Below are positions 19,721-27,811 of a stretch of 36,104 bases of DNA, in pieces (position 1 is the first letter of the stretch; the number at the start of each line of letters is the position of its first letter). The notes below the pieces were generated by a model. It saw nothing but the letters and a program-made list of their open reading frames with translations, searched no databases and was not told where the DNA came from. The position numbers and the translations under genes were made by a program. The stretch lies in the NCBI GenBank assembly GCA_003696775.1, contig RFFS01000002.1, positions 1 to 36,104 on the forward strand, written 5' to 3'. The stretch comes from Calditrichota bacterium (GTDB taxonomy: Bacteria; Calditrichota; Calditrichia; Calditrichales; J004).

Positions 19721-19764
19721 AAAAAAAGACAAACCTGTCGCTTTTAAACGGGAGCTGTGCTTAA
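19600..19764 (+). CDS. Possible small protein of 54 residues
   Basis: An open frame from ATG 19600 encodes MKDIVHKEYDDEDGNTFCII, then FKANKKTFGCERGGVITLNK and a short tail, ending at TAA 19764. It has no ribosome binding site, matches no family I know, and its last third runs into the hairpin that terminates the opposite-strand gene, which argues against it being coding. It may be chance or a gene relic. Confidence 0.15.
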   Translation: MKDIVHKEYDDEDGNTFCIIFKANKKTFGCERGGVITLNKQKKTNLSLLNGSCA

Positions 19765-19780
19765 AAGTGAGACAGGTTTG
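19721..19780 (-). terminator. Rho-independent terminator of the TlpA-like gene
   Basis: Read on the minus strand, CAAACCTGTC (19780-19771) pairs perfectly with GACAGGTTTG (19739-19730). Inner arms CTTTTAA and TTAAAAG extend the stem, and a run of seven T (19727-19721) follows. The hairpin begins a few bases beyond the stop of the minus-strand gene. Confidence 0.85.
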
Positions 19781-19792
19781 CCCAAAAAAAAT

Positions 19793-20296
19793 CTAAAAAT
19801 GATCGACCAGGCCGCGCAATGCAAAGTTTAACTTTTTCAGATCGGCTATCCCTTCGGGGAATTGTTTGCGAATGATTCCATATTGATCAATTAAATATAT
19901 TGCCGGTGTGCGATGAGCCTGTATGGATGAAAAAGCCTGACCATTTTTATCCCAGGCCAAAGTAAGCCGGGTAAATTTCCTGGAATATTCCATAAGCAGA
20001 CTGTCCGGTGTATCATCTGTATTGACGGCGATGATTTTTAACTTGGGATAACGGGAAGAAATTTTTGAGAGCTGACTCAAAAAGTTATCGTATTGTATAT
20101 CATAGATACTCCAAAAGGCGAGCATCACGCTTTTTCCTTTCAAAGTAGATAATTGTAAACTATCCTGACCGGTTACCAAATGGAGCGTAACGTTGGGAGC
20201 TTGTTGGGATTTGGTGGAGGATGATTGGCCATGTAAAAAGAATGAAATAAATGAAAATATAAGCATCCAATGAAATTTTATTTTGAATGTCCTCAT
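19793..20296 (-). CDS. TlpA-like thioredoxin-fold protein lacking the redox cysteines
   Basis: The 167-residue product has a signal peptide (WMLIFSFISFFLHGQ) and a TlpA/AhpC-type thioredoxin fold. Recognisable parts are the LSTLKGKSVMLAFW strand, SRYPKLKIIAVNTDD, and the cis-proline loop RTPAIYLIDQYGIIRKQFPEG (Pro131). Where TlpA proteins have WCxxC, this one reads FWSIYDIQYD (residues 61-70), so both catalytic cysteines are replaced (by Asp and Tyr). A thiol-disulfide role is therefore unlikely; a binding or structural role in the periplasm is inferred. An excellent ribosome binding site AAAGGAGA precedes the ATG. It stands alone with its own terminator. Confidence 0.8.
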   Translation of the reverse strand: MRTFKIKFHWMLIFSFISFFLHGQSSSTKSQQAPNVTLHLVTGQDSLQLSTLKGKSVMLAFWSIYDIQYDNFLSQLSKISSRYPKLKIIAVNTDDTPDSLLMEYSRKFTRLTLAWDKNGQAFSSIQAHRTPAIYLIDQYGIIRKQFPEGIADLKKLNFALRGLVDHF

Positions 20297-20455
20297 GGCT
20301 TCTCCTTTATACTGTTTGAAAAAATTAAAGCAAAGTATGTACCAAACTTATTAAACAGGTGTTTGGTTAATAATAATCGACGGGGGAGGTGACGATTCTT
20401 TAAAAATTCAATTTATATGAGAAAAATATGTGTAAATAGTACACGAAAATGCCTG

Positions 20456-21376
20456 CTATTCCTCTTCTGATGAAGGGATACGCCAAATGTGTGCGGCAAC
20501 CGGTTCCAGGCTGGTGAAAGCCAATTCATCATTGTATATGATAGCGTTTAAAAAAGATAAAAGGGTATCGCTTTGCCGAAATAAATGATAAGCATGCCAA
20601 TCCGTTGCGTCTGATACATCAATATAGACGGCGTTTCGGGCAAGTGGTTCTTTTGTACCGTCCAGGTGAGTGAGGCGCATGCCAAGACGTGCTTTATTCA
20701 TGTGTATTTCCACAGGTTTTAAGACAGGGTCATTATGATGAAATAATACATAGACACGGCGGGCAAATGTGGCTTTTTCCAGCCATTTGGCATGATCCTT
20801 TAAATCCACCTCGGGAGCCATGATGATCAGCGCATCGATAAACCCTTCCGGCAGGGTCTTGTTATAATGACGCAGCATGGATGATAAAACCACGGCGCCC
20901 ATGCTGTGAGTGAGCAAAATTTTGGGATAAGCGTCCGTGGTGTCTTTCGACCAGGCAGATAATGTTTGATATAGAAGAGGCGCCGAGCGGATTCCATTTA
21001 ATACAGGCATGGTATGGAAGTCGATCCAGGCCGGCCATTTAAACAAAACAACATTTGCGTTATATTTTTCGGGAAAAATGGAGAACGTGCGGTTAAAAAA
21101 CGCGCGGCTGGGATAATCACCCATGCCATGCACAAATAAGATATGGGCGTTTCCAGCAGGTTGGTAACGGACGGTGCTGTCAAAGGCGGCCACGATATTG
21201 GAAACGGGAAAAGATTGCTCTTCACTTACATACAGGGCAACCGAATCATCATGCCAGTTGTCCATATGGTTTTGCACGCTGAGCAGTTCATTACCCACAA
21301 ATGCTGAAAAGGAACAGCCGGGATTAAAAAGAAAAGCGGAAAACAGCACAACAGATATAAACAAATATTTCTTCAT
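20456..21376 (-). CDS. Alpha/beta hydrolase (DUF900-like), probable lipoprotein
   Basis: The start is taken at 21376 because MKKYLFISVVLFSAFLFNPGC forms a lipoprotein-like leader (Cys21, imperfect lipobox); a longer frame from 21466 would put 30 non-signal residues in front. The 306-residue product has the hydrolase features ILFVHGMGDYPSRAFFNRTF, NVVLFKWPAW, the nucleophile elbow LLTHSMGAVVLSSML (Ser158), an IIMAPEVDLKD strand, an acid loop HHNDPVLK (Asp216) and a late histidine candidate in DWHAYH. This matches the DUF900 group of hydrolases of unknown substrate. A gap of 159 bases with no gene separates it from the TlpA-like gene. A weak 5-bp hairpin GTGTA/TACAC (20430-20444) lies after its stop. 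Confidence 0.78.
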   Translation of the reverse strand: MKKYLFISVVLFSAFLFNPGCSFSAFVGNELLSVQNHMDNWHDDSVALYVSEEQSFPVSNIVAAFDSTVRYQPAGNAHILFVHGMGDYPSRAFFNRTFSIFPEKYNANVVLFKWPAWIDFHTMPVLNGIRSAPLLYQTLSAWSKDTTDAYPKILLTHSMGAVVLSSMLRHYNKTLPEGFIDALIIMAPEVDLKDHAKWLEKATFARRVYVLFHHNDPVLKPVEIHMNKARLGMRLTHLDGTKEPLARNAVYIDVSDATDWHAYHLFRQSDTLLSFLNAIIYNDELAFTSLEPVAAHIWRIPSSEEE

Positions 21377-21468
21377 TATTAAATGAGAGATTCCGTTTAA
21401 TGAGTGTACATATAAAAGTGTAATAATTAACGGAAGAGAACAGTGAAAGTTGCGACGAAGAGACAAAT

Positions 21469-21498
21469 TTGTATTCTATAGAGGCAATTTAGTACAAT
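21469..21498 (+). promoter_or_regulatory. Candidate promoter for the ABC exporter, possibly leaderless
   Basis: TTGTAT (21469-21474) and TACAAT (21493-21498) are spaced by 18 bases. The expected start of transcription (about 21504-21506) coincides with the ATG at 21504, and there is no ribosome binding site at proper distance, so the mRNA may have no leader. The region also lies between divergent genes, where a promoter is needed. Confidence 0.5.
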
Positions 21499-21503
21499 AG
21501 TCT

Positions 21504-22451
21504 ATGCAATCTAATAAGAAAAAATCCGAAAACAGCCCCTTACTATTAAAAGTCGATTCAATCAGTAAAGATTATAATGGTGTTACCGCCGTGGATGAGC
21601 TATCTTTTACAGTGGAACCCGGACATGTTTTTGCTTTATTGGGACCCAACGGCGCGGGCAAAACCAGTGTCATGCGCATGATAATGGATATCATTCGTCC
21701 CGACAAGGGGGCTATTTTTCTTAATGATGAACCACGTCAAAGACTGAAACGAAAACATTTTGGGTATCTGCCGGAGGAGCGGGGTTTGTATCCCCATGCC
21801 CGGGTACTGGACATGCTGATCTATTTTGGGGTACTGAACGGTATGGCACGACGTACCGCGGAAATAGAAGCCATACGCTTTTTAGATCGTTTTGGACTGG
21901 TGGATTATTCGGATCATCCATTGCATTACCTTTCCAAGGGTATGCAACAAAAAGTACAGTTTATTGCCGCGCTGCTCCATAAACCGGATGTTTTGATCCT
22001 TGATGAACCGTTCACCGGACTAGACCCTATAAATCAAATCGCTTTGAGAGAAATTCTTGAGGAATATAAAAAAGAGGGCAAACTGATCCTGCTTTCCACG
22101 CATCAAATGGAAATGGCGGAAAAAATGTGTGATCGTATCTGCATGATCCACGCGGGGAAAAAAGTAATTGACGCGCCCTTATCGGAAATAAAGGAAAAAT
22201 TCAACGATCATACCTATTTGGTGCGCGCTGACCATGCCATGGAAACGTTGCATAATACGGATGGCGTGGAAGTCCTGGAGGCGGGCAGCGACGGAGTAAA
22301 ATTTCGTTTGAACAGGGCGGAAAGGATACCGGAAATTTTAAAGCTGCTCAGTGCTAAACATCCGGTTAAATTATTCCAAATGCTTGAACCTTCCCTGCAT
22401 GATATTTTTATTCATCTGATCCGTGATGAGTCGGAGGCGAAACATGTATAA
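21504..22451 (+). CDS. ABC transporter ATP-binding protein, NatA/ABC-2 type
   Basis: This is the ATPase of an ABC-2 exporter. The 315-residue protein has Walker A GPNGAGKTS (47-55), the Q-loop region near FGYLPEERGLYPHARVLDML, the signature LSKGMQQKVQ (143-152), Walker B LILDEPF (164-170), and the H-loop STHQMEMAEKMCDRI (His200). The C-terminal 90 residues form the extra domain (DUF4162-like) typical of NatA and related exporters. The LPEERGLYP motif is characteristic of the NatA/YhaQ group. It overlaps the permease gene by eight bases. The substrate is unknown; sodium, peptides or lipids are exported by relatives. Confidence 0.93.
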   Translation: MQSNKKKSENSPLLLKVDSISKDYNGVTAVDELSFTVEPGHVFALLGPNGAGKTSVMRMIMDIIRPDKGAIFLNDEPRQRLKRKHFGYLPEERGLYPHARVLDMLIYFGVLNGMARRTAEIEAIRFLDRFGLVDYSDHPLHYLSKGMQQKVQFIAALLHKPDVLILDEPFTGLDPINQIALREILEEYKKEGKLILLSTHQMEMAEKMCDRICMIHAGKKVIDAPLSEIKEKFNDHTYLVRADHAMETLHNTDGVEVLEAGSDGVKFRLNRAERIPEILKLLSAKHPVKLFQMLEPSLHDIFIHLIRDESEAKHV

Positions 22452-23955
22452 TATGTGGCATGTGGCCCGCTGGGAGTTTCGTAATCGTTTTCGTTCGCGT
22501 TCGTATTTGTTTAATACATTCATATCGCCATTCATATTTACGATGCTTTTTTTATTGCCGCTCTATTTTAGTACCAATCAACAACCGACCGGAGTCAAAT
22601 TGATTGGCATTGTGGACATGACGGAAGAGAAAAATATGGCCGACCGGTTGTCTTCCGCACTGGAACGATCGTATCGGCTGGAGAATCAACTTTCGGAATA
22701 CGGAATTTACACCATATCCATTCGAAATGTACCGGAATACAGGGAATTACAACGTGATTTAAAAGATGTACAGGCGCAATATGATTCGTTGAACCGTTTG
22801 CATAACCGGATAAAAAAAGAACGCACCGCTTATTTCACTCAAAAAAAACTACCCAACCGACAGTTTTCACTGGACCGTTCCTATGAACGTTTGCGTGAGG
22901 TACGCGAGGAAAAGGAACTGGTGGGCATAGAACTACAGCGCTATAAAACAGCCATGGACAGTATGTATGCGCGTGAGGCACGGGTCATAGCCGATTCACT
23001 TATCTTATCCCGTGTGCTGAGCGCCTATCTTGTCTTTTCACCGGATTTTGTAAAAAGCGGTCGTGTGGAGTACCACGCCAGAGAAACCAATGACTTACTG
23101 GATTCGGAGCGATTGGAAAAAACTCTGCAAAGGCTTATTGTGCATAGTCGGTTGCGCGCTCTTAAAATTGAGCCGCGCAAGGTACGCGATGTGATGCGTC
23201 CCATTCATCTTGAAAAATATAAAATTCGTGGTCGGGATGAGGAAGAATGGAATGTGTATGCGCAGTTTTACGGCCCTTTGATCGGCGTGTTTTTATTATT
23301 CATTGCCATCTTTTCATCAGGCGGATATTTATTTAGTGGATTGATGATGGAAAAAAACAACCGTGTGATCGAAGTGCTGCTGTCCTACGCCAGACCGCTG
23401 GAAATCATGGGTGGTAAAATTTTAGGCATGGGCGCCGTGGGGCTTACGCAGGTGCTTATATGGATGGCCATAACCATTACCCTGACCGTTTCGGGACTGA
23501 TACCGGGCAGTAAAAGTTTAAGTTACCTCAATTTTACAAACGGCTTTTATTTCATTCTCTATTTTAGTCTGGGATATTTATTTTACGGGGCCTTGTTCAT
23601 GACACTGGGCTCCATATTTTCCAACGAATACGACGCGCAACAGGTTAATCAGTTGCTGCGCATGGTGGCCATTTTTCCCGTTCTTTTATCGTTGTTGGTG
23701 GTTATCAATCCCTCTTCTTTATGGATTCGGCTGTTGAGTTATATCCCGTTTCTGACGCCCTCTTTCATGATTTTACGGATACCTTTAAGTGATCAACCGC
23801 TAACCACCGATATCTGGATCACGGTTATCATTATGACGGTCGCCATCCTGCTTACCATAGGTGTGGCGGCGCGGCTGTTCCGTGTTACCATGTTGATGCT
23901 GGGTAAAAAACCCACATGGACGGAAGTGCTGTACTGGATTCGACGCAGCGCTTGA
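22444..23955 (+). CDS. ABC-2 type permease, NatB-like
   Basis: This is the membrane partner of the preceding ATPase. ATG 22444 is preferred because GGAGG (22433-22437) lies six bases before it; the upstream GTG has no such site. The 503 residues contain an N-terminal helix (YLFNTFISPFIFTMLFLLPLYF), a large extracytoplasmic domain of about 230 residues, and five or six C-terminal helices beginning with LIGVFLLFIAIFSSGGYLFSGLMMEKNNRVIEVLLSYARPLEIMGGKILGMGAVGL, a segment typical of ABC2_membrane_3 (NatB/YhaP) proteins. Residues about 99-185 of the outer domain are rich in charged heptads (RELQRDLKDVQAQYDSLNRL) and predict a coiled coil. Its stop is separated by one base from the stop of the convergent peptidase gene. 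Confidence 0.9.
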   Translation: MYNMWHVARWEFRNRFRSRSYLFNTFISPFIFTMLFLLPLYFSTNQQPTGVKLIGIVDMTEEKNMADRLSSALERSYRLENQLSEYGIYTISIRNVPEYRELQRDLKDVQAQYDSLNRLHNRIKKERTAYFTQKKLPNRQFSLDRSYERLREVREEKELVGIELQRYKTAMDSMYAREARVIADSLILSRVLSAYLVFSPDFVKSGRVEYHARETNDLLDSERLEKTLQRLIVHSRLRALKIEPRKVRDVMRPIHLEKYKIRGRDEEEWNVYAQFYGPLIGVFLLFIAIFSSGGYLFSGLMMEKNNRVIEVLLSYARPLEIMGGKILGMGAVGLTQVLIWMAITITLTVSGLIPGSKSLSYLNFTNGFYFILYFSLGYLFYGALFMTLGSIFSNEYDAQQVNQLLRMVAIFPVLLSLLVVINPSSLWIRLLSYIPFLTPSFMILRIPLSDQPLTTDIWITVIIMTVAILLTIGVAARLFRVTMLMLGKKPTWTEVLYWIRRSA

Positions 23956-23956
23956 T

Positions 23957-25498
23957 TCAGTCAGCGACAGGTCCCCGTTCGATTTTCTCATCTACATTGG
24001 CGGATTTTAATGCCACCTCTCTTGTAAGGCGCACGGCATTTTCCAGTTTATCGAAATTTATGGTTTGCACATCGTCCGAAGGATCATGGTAGTGCGCCAT
24101 ATAAGCATCGAAAAAGAAGACTATCGGTATGCCCTTTTTGGCAAAATTCCAATGATCACTTCGATAATAAATACGTTGGGGGTCGTTTTCATCATCCAGG
24201 CTGTAATTGAAAATCAGTCGGGGCCCCTGCCGGTTGGCCTGTTCCACCAGATCGTAAAAACGCTTGTTGATGCGGCCGGAACCAAGGACATATATGCTGT
24301 CCGTGGCGCCTCCTCCCACCATATCCATGTTAATGTCCACCATGACGCTGTCAATAAATGGCGCGTGGTCGGTTAGATAGGAGGAACCGAGCAACCCTTT
24401 TTCTTCTCCTGTAAACCAGACAAACAGAACAGGACGACGGTTTTGTTTTAGAAGAGCCAGTTGACGGGCTGTTTCCAATATGGTTACCGAGCCGCTGCCG
24501 TTATCATCGGCGCCATTGTAAACCGTGCCGTTGCGTGTGCCCAAATGGTCGTAATGGGCGCTGACCATCACATATTGATCGGAAACGGAAGGATCGGTGC
24601 CAGGTAACAAAGCCACTATGTTATGGCCGGTGGCATGACGGGTGTAGGTTTTTAAATGCCATTGAATGGATGGGGCAAGAGCCCGGGGCGTGTGGAAGTC
24701 GGAGGCGGTCAACTTTTCATACATCTCGGTATAGTTAAAATCGGGCATGCCCATCAAACGCTTGGCAGCGGTGGTATCCATCAAAACCTGCGGTATGTTC
24801 GATTTTGGCCTGGCATCGGATGCCAGGGCTATGCGCTCACGGGTAAAAAATGCCTTGAACATATTAATCTGTTTAAGACCCGCCGGACTAAGCAGGACAA
24901 TGATGCCGGCGGCGCCTTTTTCGCGCGCCAGTTGACGGCGAAACCGTGAAGAAAAGCTCCAGCGAGTGGGTTTATCGCCTTTAAAAAAAGTGGTATCGTT
25001 AGCGCGGTGCGGTTCACCGAGAACCATCACAACGGTTTTGCCTTTGACATCCAGTCCGGCATAATCGTCATACTGATAGCTACTGTCGGTGATGCCATAG
25101 CGGACAAACACCAATGGGTGTGATAAGGGGCCCGTGCTGTCGCCCGTACTGTAAACCCAAAAATCTTTATTTACCCGATAGGTGACCGGATGACCCCGGG
25201 ATGTTAATTGAAATGAAGAGGAAGAATCGGTACCGGTTTTGACAAACGGTACTTTGGAAAGATAACCTTCTTCACCATACGGATGCAGGCCGTACAATTT
25301 TAAACGGGACGAGATAAAACCGGCGGCAAGTTGTTCTCCGTAAGTGGCGGTTTCACGCCCCTGCATTAAATCCGAAGCCAGAAAGGTGAGGTTGGCTTTT
25401 AAATGTTCCGGAGCGTCCGACGCAGGATCGACGGCACTCGTAAAACGGCCGGTACAGGCAGATAGCATGATTAGAGAAAAAATTATTAAAAAACGCAT
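23957..25498 (-). CDS. M28-family zinc metallopeptidase, lipoprotein
   Basis: This exported aminopeptidase-type enzyme has 513 residues. The start MRFLIIFSLIMLSAC gives a good lipobox (LSAC, Cys15) and has CGGAG seven bases upstream, better than a longer frame by nine residues. After a protease-associated (PA) domain (VKGKTVVMVLGEPH...EKGAAGIIVLLSPAG) comes the catalytic domain with all expected metal ligands: SAHYDHLG (His315), NGADDNGSG (Asp331), TGEEKGLLGS (Glu365/366), DINMDMVG (Asp392) and AHYHDPSDD (His471). The substrate is not known; likely it trims peptides in the periplasm or at the cell surface. waaA starts upstream in the same direction with a gap of 31 bases. Confidence 0.92.
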   Translation of the reverse strand: MRFLIIFSLIMLSACTGRFTSAVDPASDAPEHLKANLTFLASDLMQGRETATYGEQLAAGFISSRLKLYGLHPYGEEGYLSKVPFVKTGTDSSSSFQLTSRGHPVTYRVNKDFWVYSTGDSTGPLSHPLVFVRYGITDSSYQYDDYAGLDVKGKTVVMVLGEPHRANDTTFFKGDKPTRWSFSSRFRRQLAREKGAAGIIVLLSPAGLKQINMFKAFFTRERIALASDARPKSNIPQVLMDTTAAKRLMGMPDFNYTEMYEKLTASDFHTPRALAPSIQWHLKTYTRHATGHNIVALLPGTDPSVSDQYVMVSAHYDHLGTRNGTVYNGADDNGSGSVTILETARQLALLKQNRRPVLFVWFTGEEKGLLGSSYLTDHAPFIDSVMVDINMDMVGGGATDSIYVLGSGRINKRFYDLVEQANRQGPRLIFNYSLDDENDPQRIYYRSDHWNFAKKGIPIVFFFDAYMAHYHDPSDDVQTINFDKLENAVRLTREVALKSANVDEKIERGPVAD

Positions 25499-25529
25499 GT
25501 GAAACTCCGGGTTGATTAATTTCATGAAG

Positions 25530-26795
25530 TTAAAGAATCGTGGACAGCCTGGTCATGATTTTGGCCGTGGCGCCGCAACGTTCGTGAGCAAAAATACGCG
25601 CCTGTTCACCTGTTTGTTGCGTAAAATCGGCGTTTTGAAGTAAATGACGCAGGGCCTGGTCAAAATCGGCGGCATCCTGTACCAACAGGGCACCTTTATG
25701 TTCCAATAGACTTTGGGCTTCAAAAGAGTTGGTGTGCCTGGGGCCGAACAGAACGGGCAGGCCGTAAATAGCCGGTTCCATCACATTGTGGATGCCTTGT
25801 TTAAAACTGCCGCCTACATAGGCAATGTCCCCGTATTTATACATATCCGCGAGAAGACCGATGGTATTGATAATGATGACACGTTTGTGAACACGCGCCA
25901 CACCGTCCGTATATAAACGGTAAGGGATATCCTCAAGATATGAAAGCAGAGTTTTCAGATTGGTGTCGGTAATATCATGGGGAGCGATGATGACATTCAG
26001 ATCGGGGAATTCCGTGAGATGTTGTTTGAGATGCGCCAGTACATGCCGTGCATCCTGTGGCCAGATACTGCCGTAAATAAGCACCCGGGCGTTTTCATGC
26101 CAGGAGGGATCGATCAGATTTTTATGACGCGCCTCCTCCTGTCGGAGCAAAACCTGATCAAATTTGGTATCGCCCACGACGGTAACATTTTTACGACCGA
26201 AATCCTGTTGCAGGCGTAAGGCGTCATCCGGACTGATGGCAAATACATCGTCAAGAGAACGGTAAGCAGGGCTTAACAGGGAACGTACCCAAAAGGAAGT
26301 CCGGCTGGAAGCGTGGCTGAGCGAAGCATTCACAAGAGCGCAGTAAATACCGGCCTTGCGGGCCATGTGAATTTGATTGGGCCAGACATCGTGTTTGGAG
26401 ATCAACAACATAGCGGGTTGGAACAGTTGAAATATTTTTTTCCAGATAAAAGGGAAATCGAACGGTAAATAGACAAACAGACCCACACCGGTAAAAGCGC
26501 GGACGTGGTTATAGCCGGAAGGCGAGAAAAAAGAAACGATGATGCGGGCCTGATAGCGTTGATGCAAACGCCGGATGAGTGGTTTGACATGTTCGAACTC
26601 ACCCATGGAGGCGGCGTGAATCCAGACGCGCGGGGCTGTGTTGCCGGTATTTTGCTTAACAAAGCGCCGAACTTTTTTGATGGTGGCGTAACGTCCGTAA
26701 AAGGCGCGGCGCAGGGAAGCTTTAAAAAGTGTGAGCACATGACCGAGGCCAACCAACAGGGGCAGAAGTACCCAGGTATATAACCGCCGGGACAT
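25530..26795 (-). CDS. waaA: 3-deoxy-D-manno-octulosonic acid (Kdo) transferase
   Basis: WaaA (KdtA) transfers Kdo from CMP-Kdo to the lipid A precursor, the first step of LPS core assembly, at the cytoplasmic face of the inner membrane. The 421 residues start with a membrane-anchoring segment (LYTWVLLPLLVGLGHVLTLF), then the catalytic WIHAASMGEFEHVKPLI with Glu66, followed by FFSPSGYNHV, LPFDFPF and the donor-domain motifs YVGGSFKQGIHNVMEPAIYGLPVLFGPRHTNSFEAQSLLEHKGA. Length is typical. Two bases separate it from the upstream GT9 gene, so the two form an LPS core unit. Confidence 0.96.
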   Translation of the reverse strand: MSRRLYTWVLLPLLVGLGHVLTLFKASLRRAFYGRYATIKKVRRFVKQNTGNTAPRVWIHAASMGEFEHVKPLIRRLHQRYQARIIVSFFSPSGYNHVRAFTGVGLFVYLPFDFPFIWKKIFQLFQPAMLLISKHDVWPNQIHMARKAGIYCALVNASLSHASSRTSFWVRSLLSPAYRSLDDVFAISPDDALRLQQDFGRKNVTVVGDTKFDQVLLRQEEARHKNLIDPSWHENARVLIYGSIWPQDARHVLAHLKQHLTEFPDLNVIIAPHDITDTNLKTLLSYLEDIPYRLYTDGVARVHKRVIIINTIGLLADMYKYGDIAYVGGSFKQGIHNVMEPAIYGLPVLFGPRHTNSFEAQSLLEHKGALLVQDAADFDQALRHLLQNADFTQQTGEQARIFAHERCGATAKIMTRLSTIL

Positions 26796-26797
26796 GA

Positions 26798-27811
26798 TCA
26801 GGCTCCCAACAGGCGGTTAAGCGCTCTGTGCACATGATCCGGCGTCAACGCGCGCATGCAGTTAAAATGATCCAGCGGGCAGGAAGCGCGTCCCACATGG
26901 GAACAGGGCCGGCACCATTGATGATTATTTTCAACAATTTCCACCCGGGCGCGGAAAGGAAAAAAACCAAGATGACGCGTGGTGGAACCGAAAATAGCCA
27001 CCATGGGTGTTTGTACCGCCGCGGCCATGTGCATGACACCGGAGTCGTTGCATATAAGCGCGGCGCTGCGTTGAATAAGGGCCGCCGATTGTAACAGGGG
27101 AAGCTGACCGGCGAGATTGATGACACGATCGTCAAGAACAAGCTCGTTGAACCGTTCGGTTTCATTTTTTCCGCCAATTAACGCCAGGTGATGGGGATGA
27201 TGTTCCAAAAGATCGGGTATCAGTTTCTTCCAGTAGTCCAACGGCCACATTTTAGTGTAAAACCCGGCGCCGGGGGCCAGGGCCAACAACGGGGCTTCAT
27301 CGAGCAGGCGGGATGCAAGGGTCTGTTCCGTTTCCGGCGGCCAATATAGCTCCAAACCGAGCCCGTCATCCTTTATGCCCGCATCGTGACCGGTTTTAAG
27401 ATACCTTTCAGGAATGGACGGGGTGGAGCGGTAAAGATTCAGCTTGGTGTAAACCAATAAGGCGCGTGTCAGCCGGCTTTTATGAATGCGGCGAATTTTT
27501 CGGTATTTCAGGCGATGGGTCAAATAATGGCTGCGTTGATTGTTGTGCAGATCGAAAATAAAATCAAAGGTGGTGTCTTTCAGATCATCCGCCAGTTGAT
27601 TTAGACCCCTGAGTCCGCTATCGCTATCGTAAACGATGAGGTGATCTACATAGGGATTGTAGCGCAGCAGGTCGGCAAACTCCCGTTTGGTAATATAAAC
27701 CACGCGCGCTCCGGGCAGTTGGGTATGTACCTGGCGCAGAAAAGCGGTGGTCAGTACAATATCACCGATCGAACTGAAACGGATAAGGCATACATCCGGA
27801 CCGCGGGACAT
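26798..27811 (-). CDS. Glycosyltransferase family 9, heptosyltransferase type
   Basis: The 337-residue protein resembles WaaF/RfaF heptosyltransferases, which add heptose from ADP-heptose to the inner core. Seen here are the N-terminal CLIRFSSIGDIVLTTAFLRQVH, DLHNNQRSHYLTH, the nucleotide-binding LALAPGAGFYTKMWPLDYWKKLI, ICNDSGVMHMAAAVQTPMVAIFGSTTRHLGFFP and a C-terminal cysteine cluster WCRPCSHVGRASCPLDHFNCM. gmhB elsewhere in the window supports an ADP-heptose supply. Whether it is heptosyltransferase I, II or a relative cannot be told from sequence alone. The start ATG overlaps the stop of the prenyl synthase gene. Confidence 0.9.
   Translation of the reverse strand: MSRGPDVCLIRFSSIGDIVLTTAFLRQVHTQLPGARVVYITKREFADLLRYNPYVDHLIVYDSDSGLRGLNQLADDLKDTTFDFIFDLHNNQRSHYLTHRLKYRKIRRIHKSRLTRALLVYTKLNLYRSTPSIPERYLKTGHDAGIKDDGLGLELYWPPETEQTLASRLLDEAPLLALAPGAGFYTKMWPLDYWKKLIPDLLEHHPHHLALIGGKNETERFNELVLDDRVINLAGQLPLLQSAALIQRSAALICNDSGVMHMAAAVQTPMVAIFGSTTRHLGFFPFRARVEIVENNHQWCRPCSHVGRASCPLDHFNCMRALTPDHVHRALNRLLGA

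Noticed and set aside
20341-20367. Inverted repeat ACCAAAC/GTTTGGT between the TlpA-like and DUF900-like genes
   Set aside because: Seven-base arms with a 13-base loop and no T-run on either strand; could be an operator but there is no supporting evidence.
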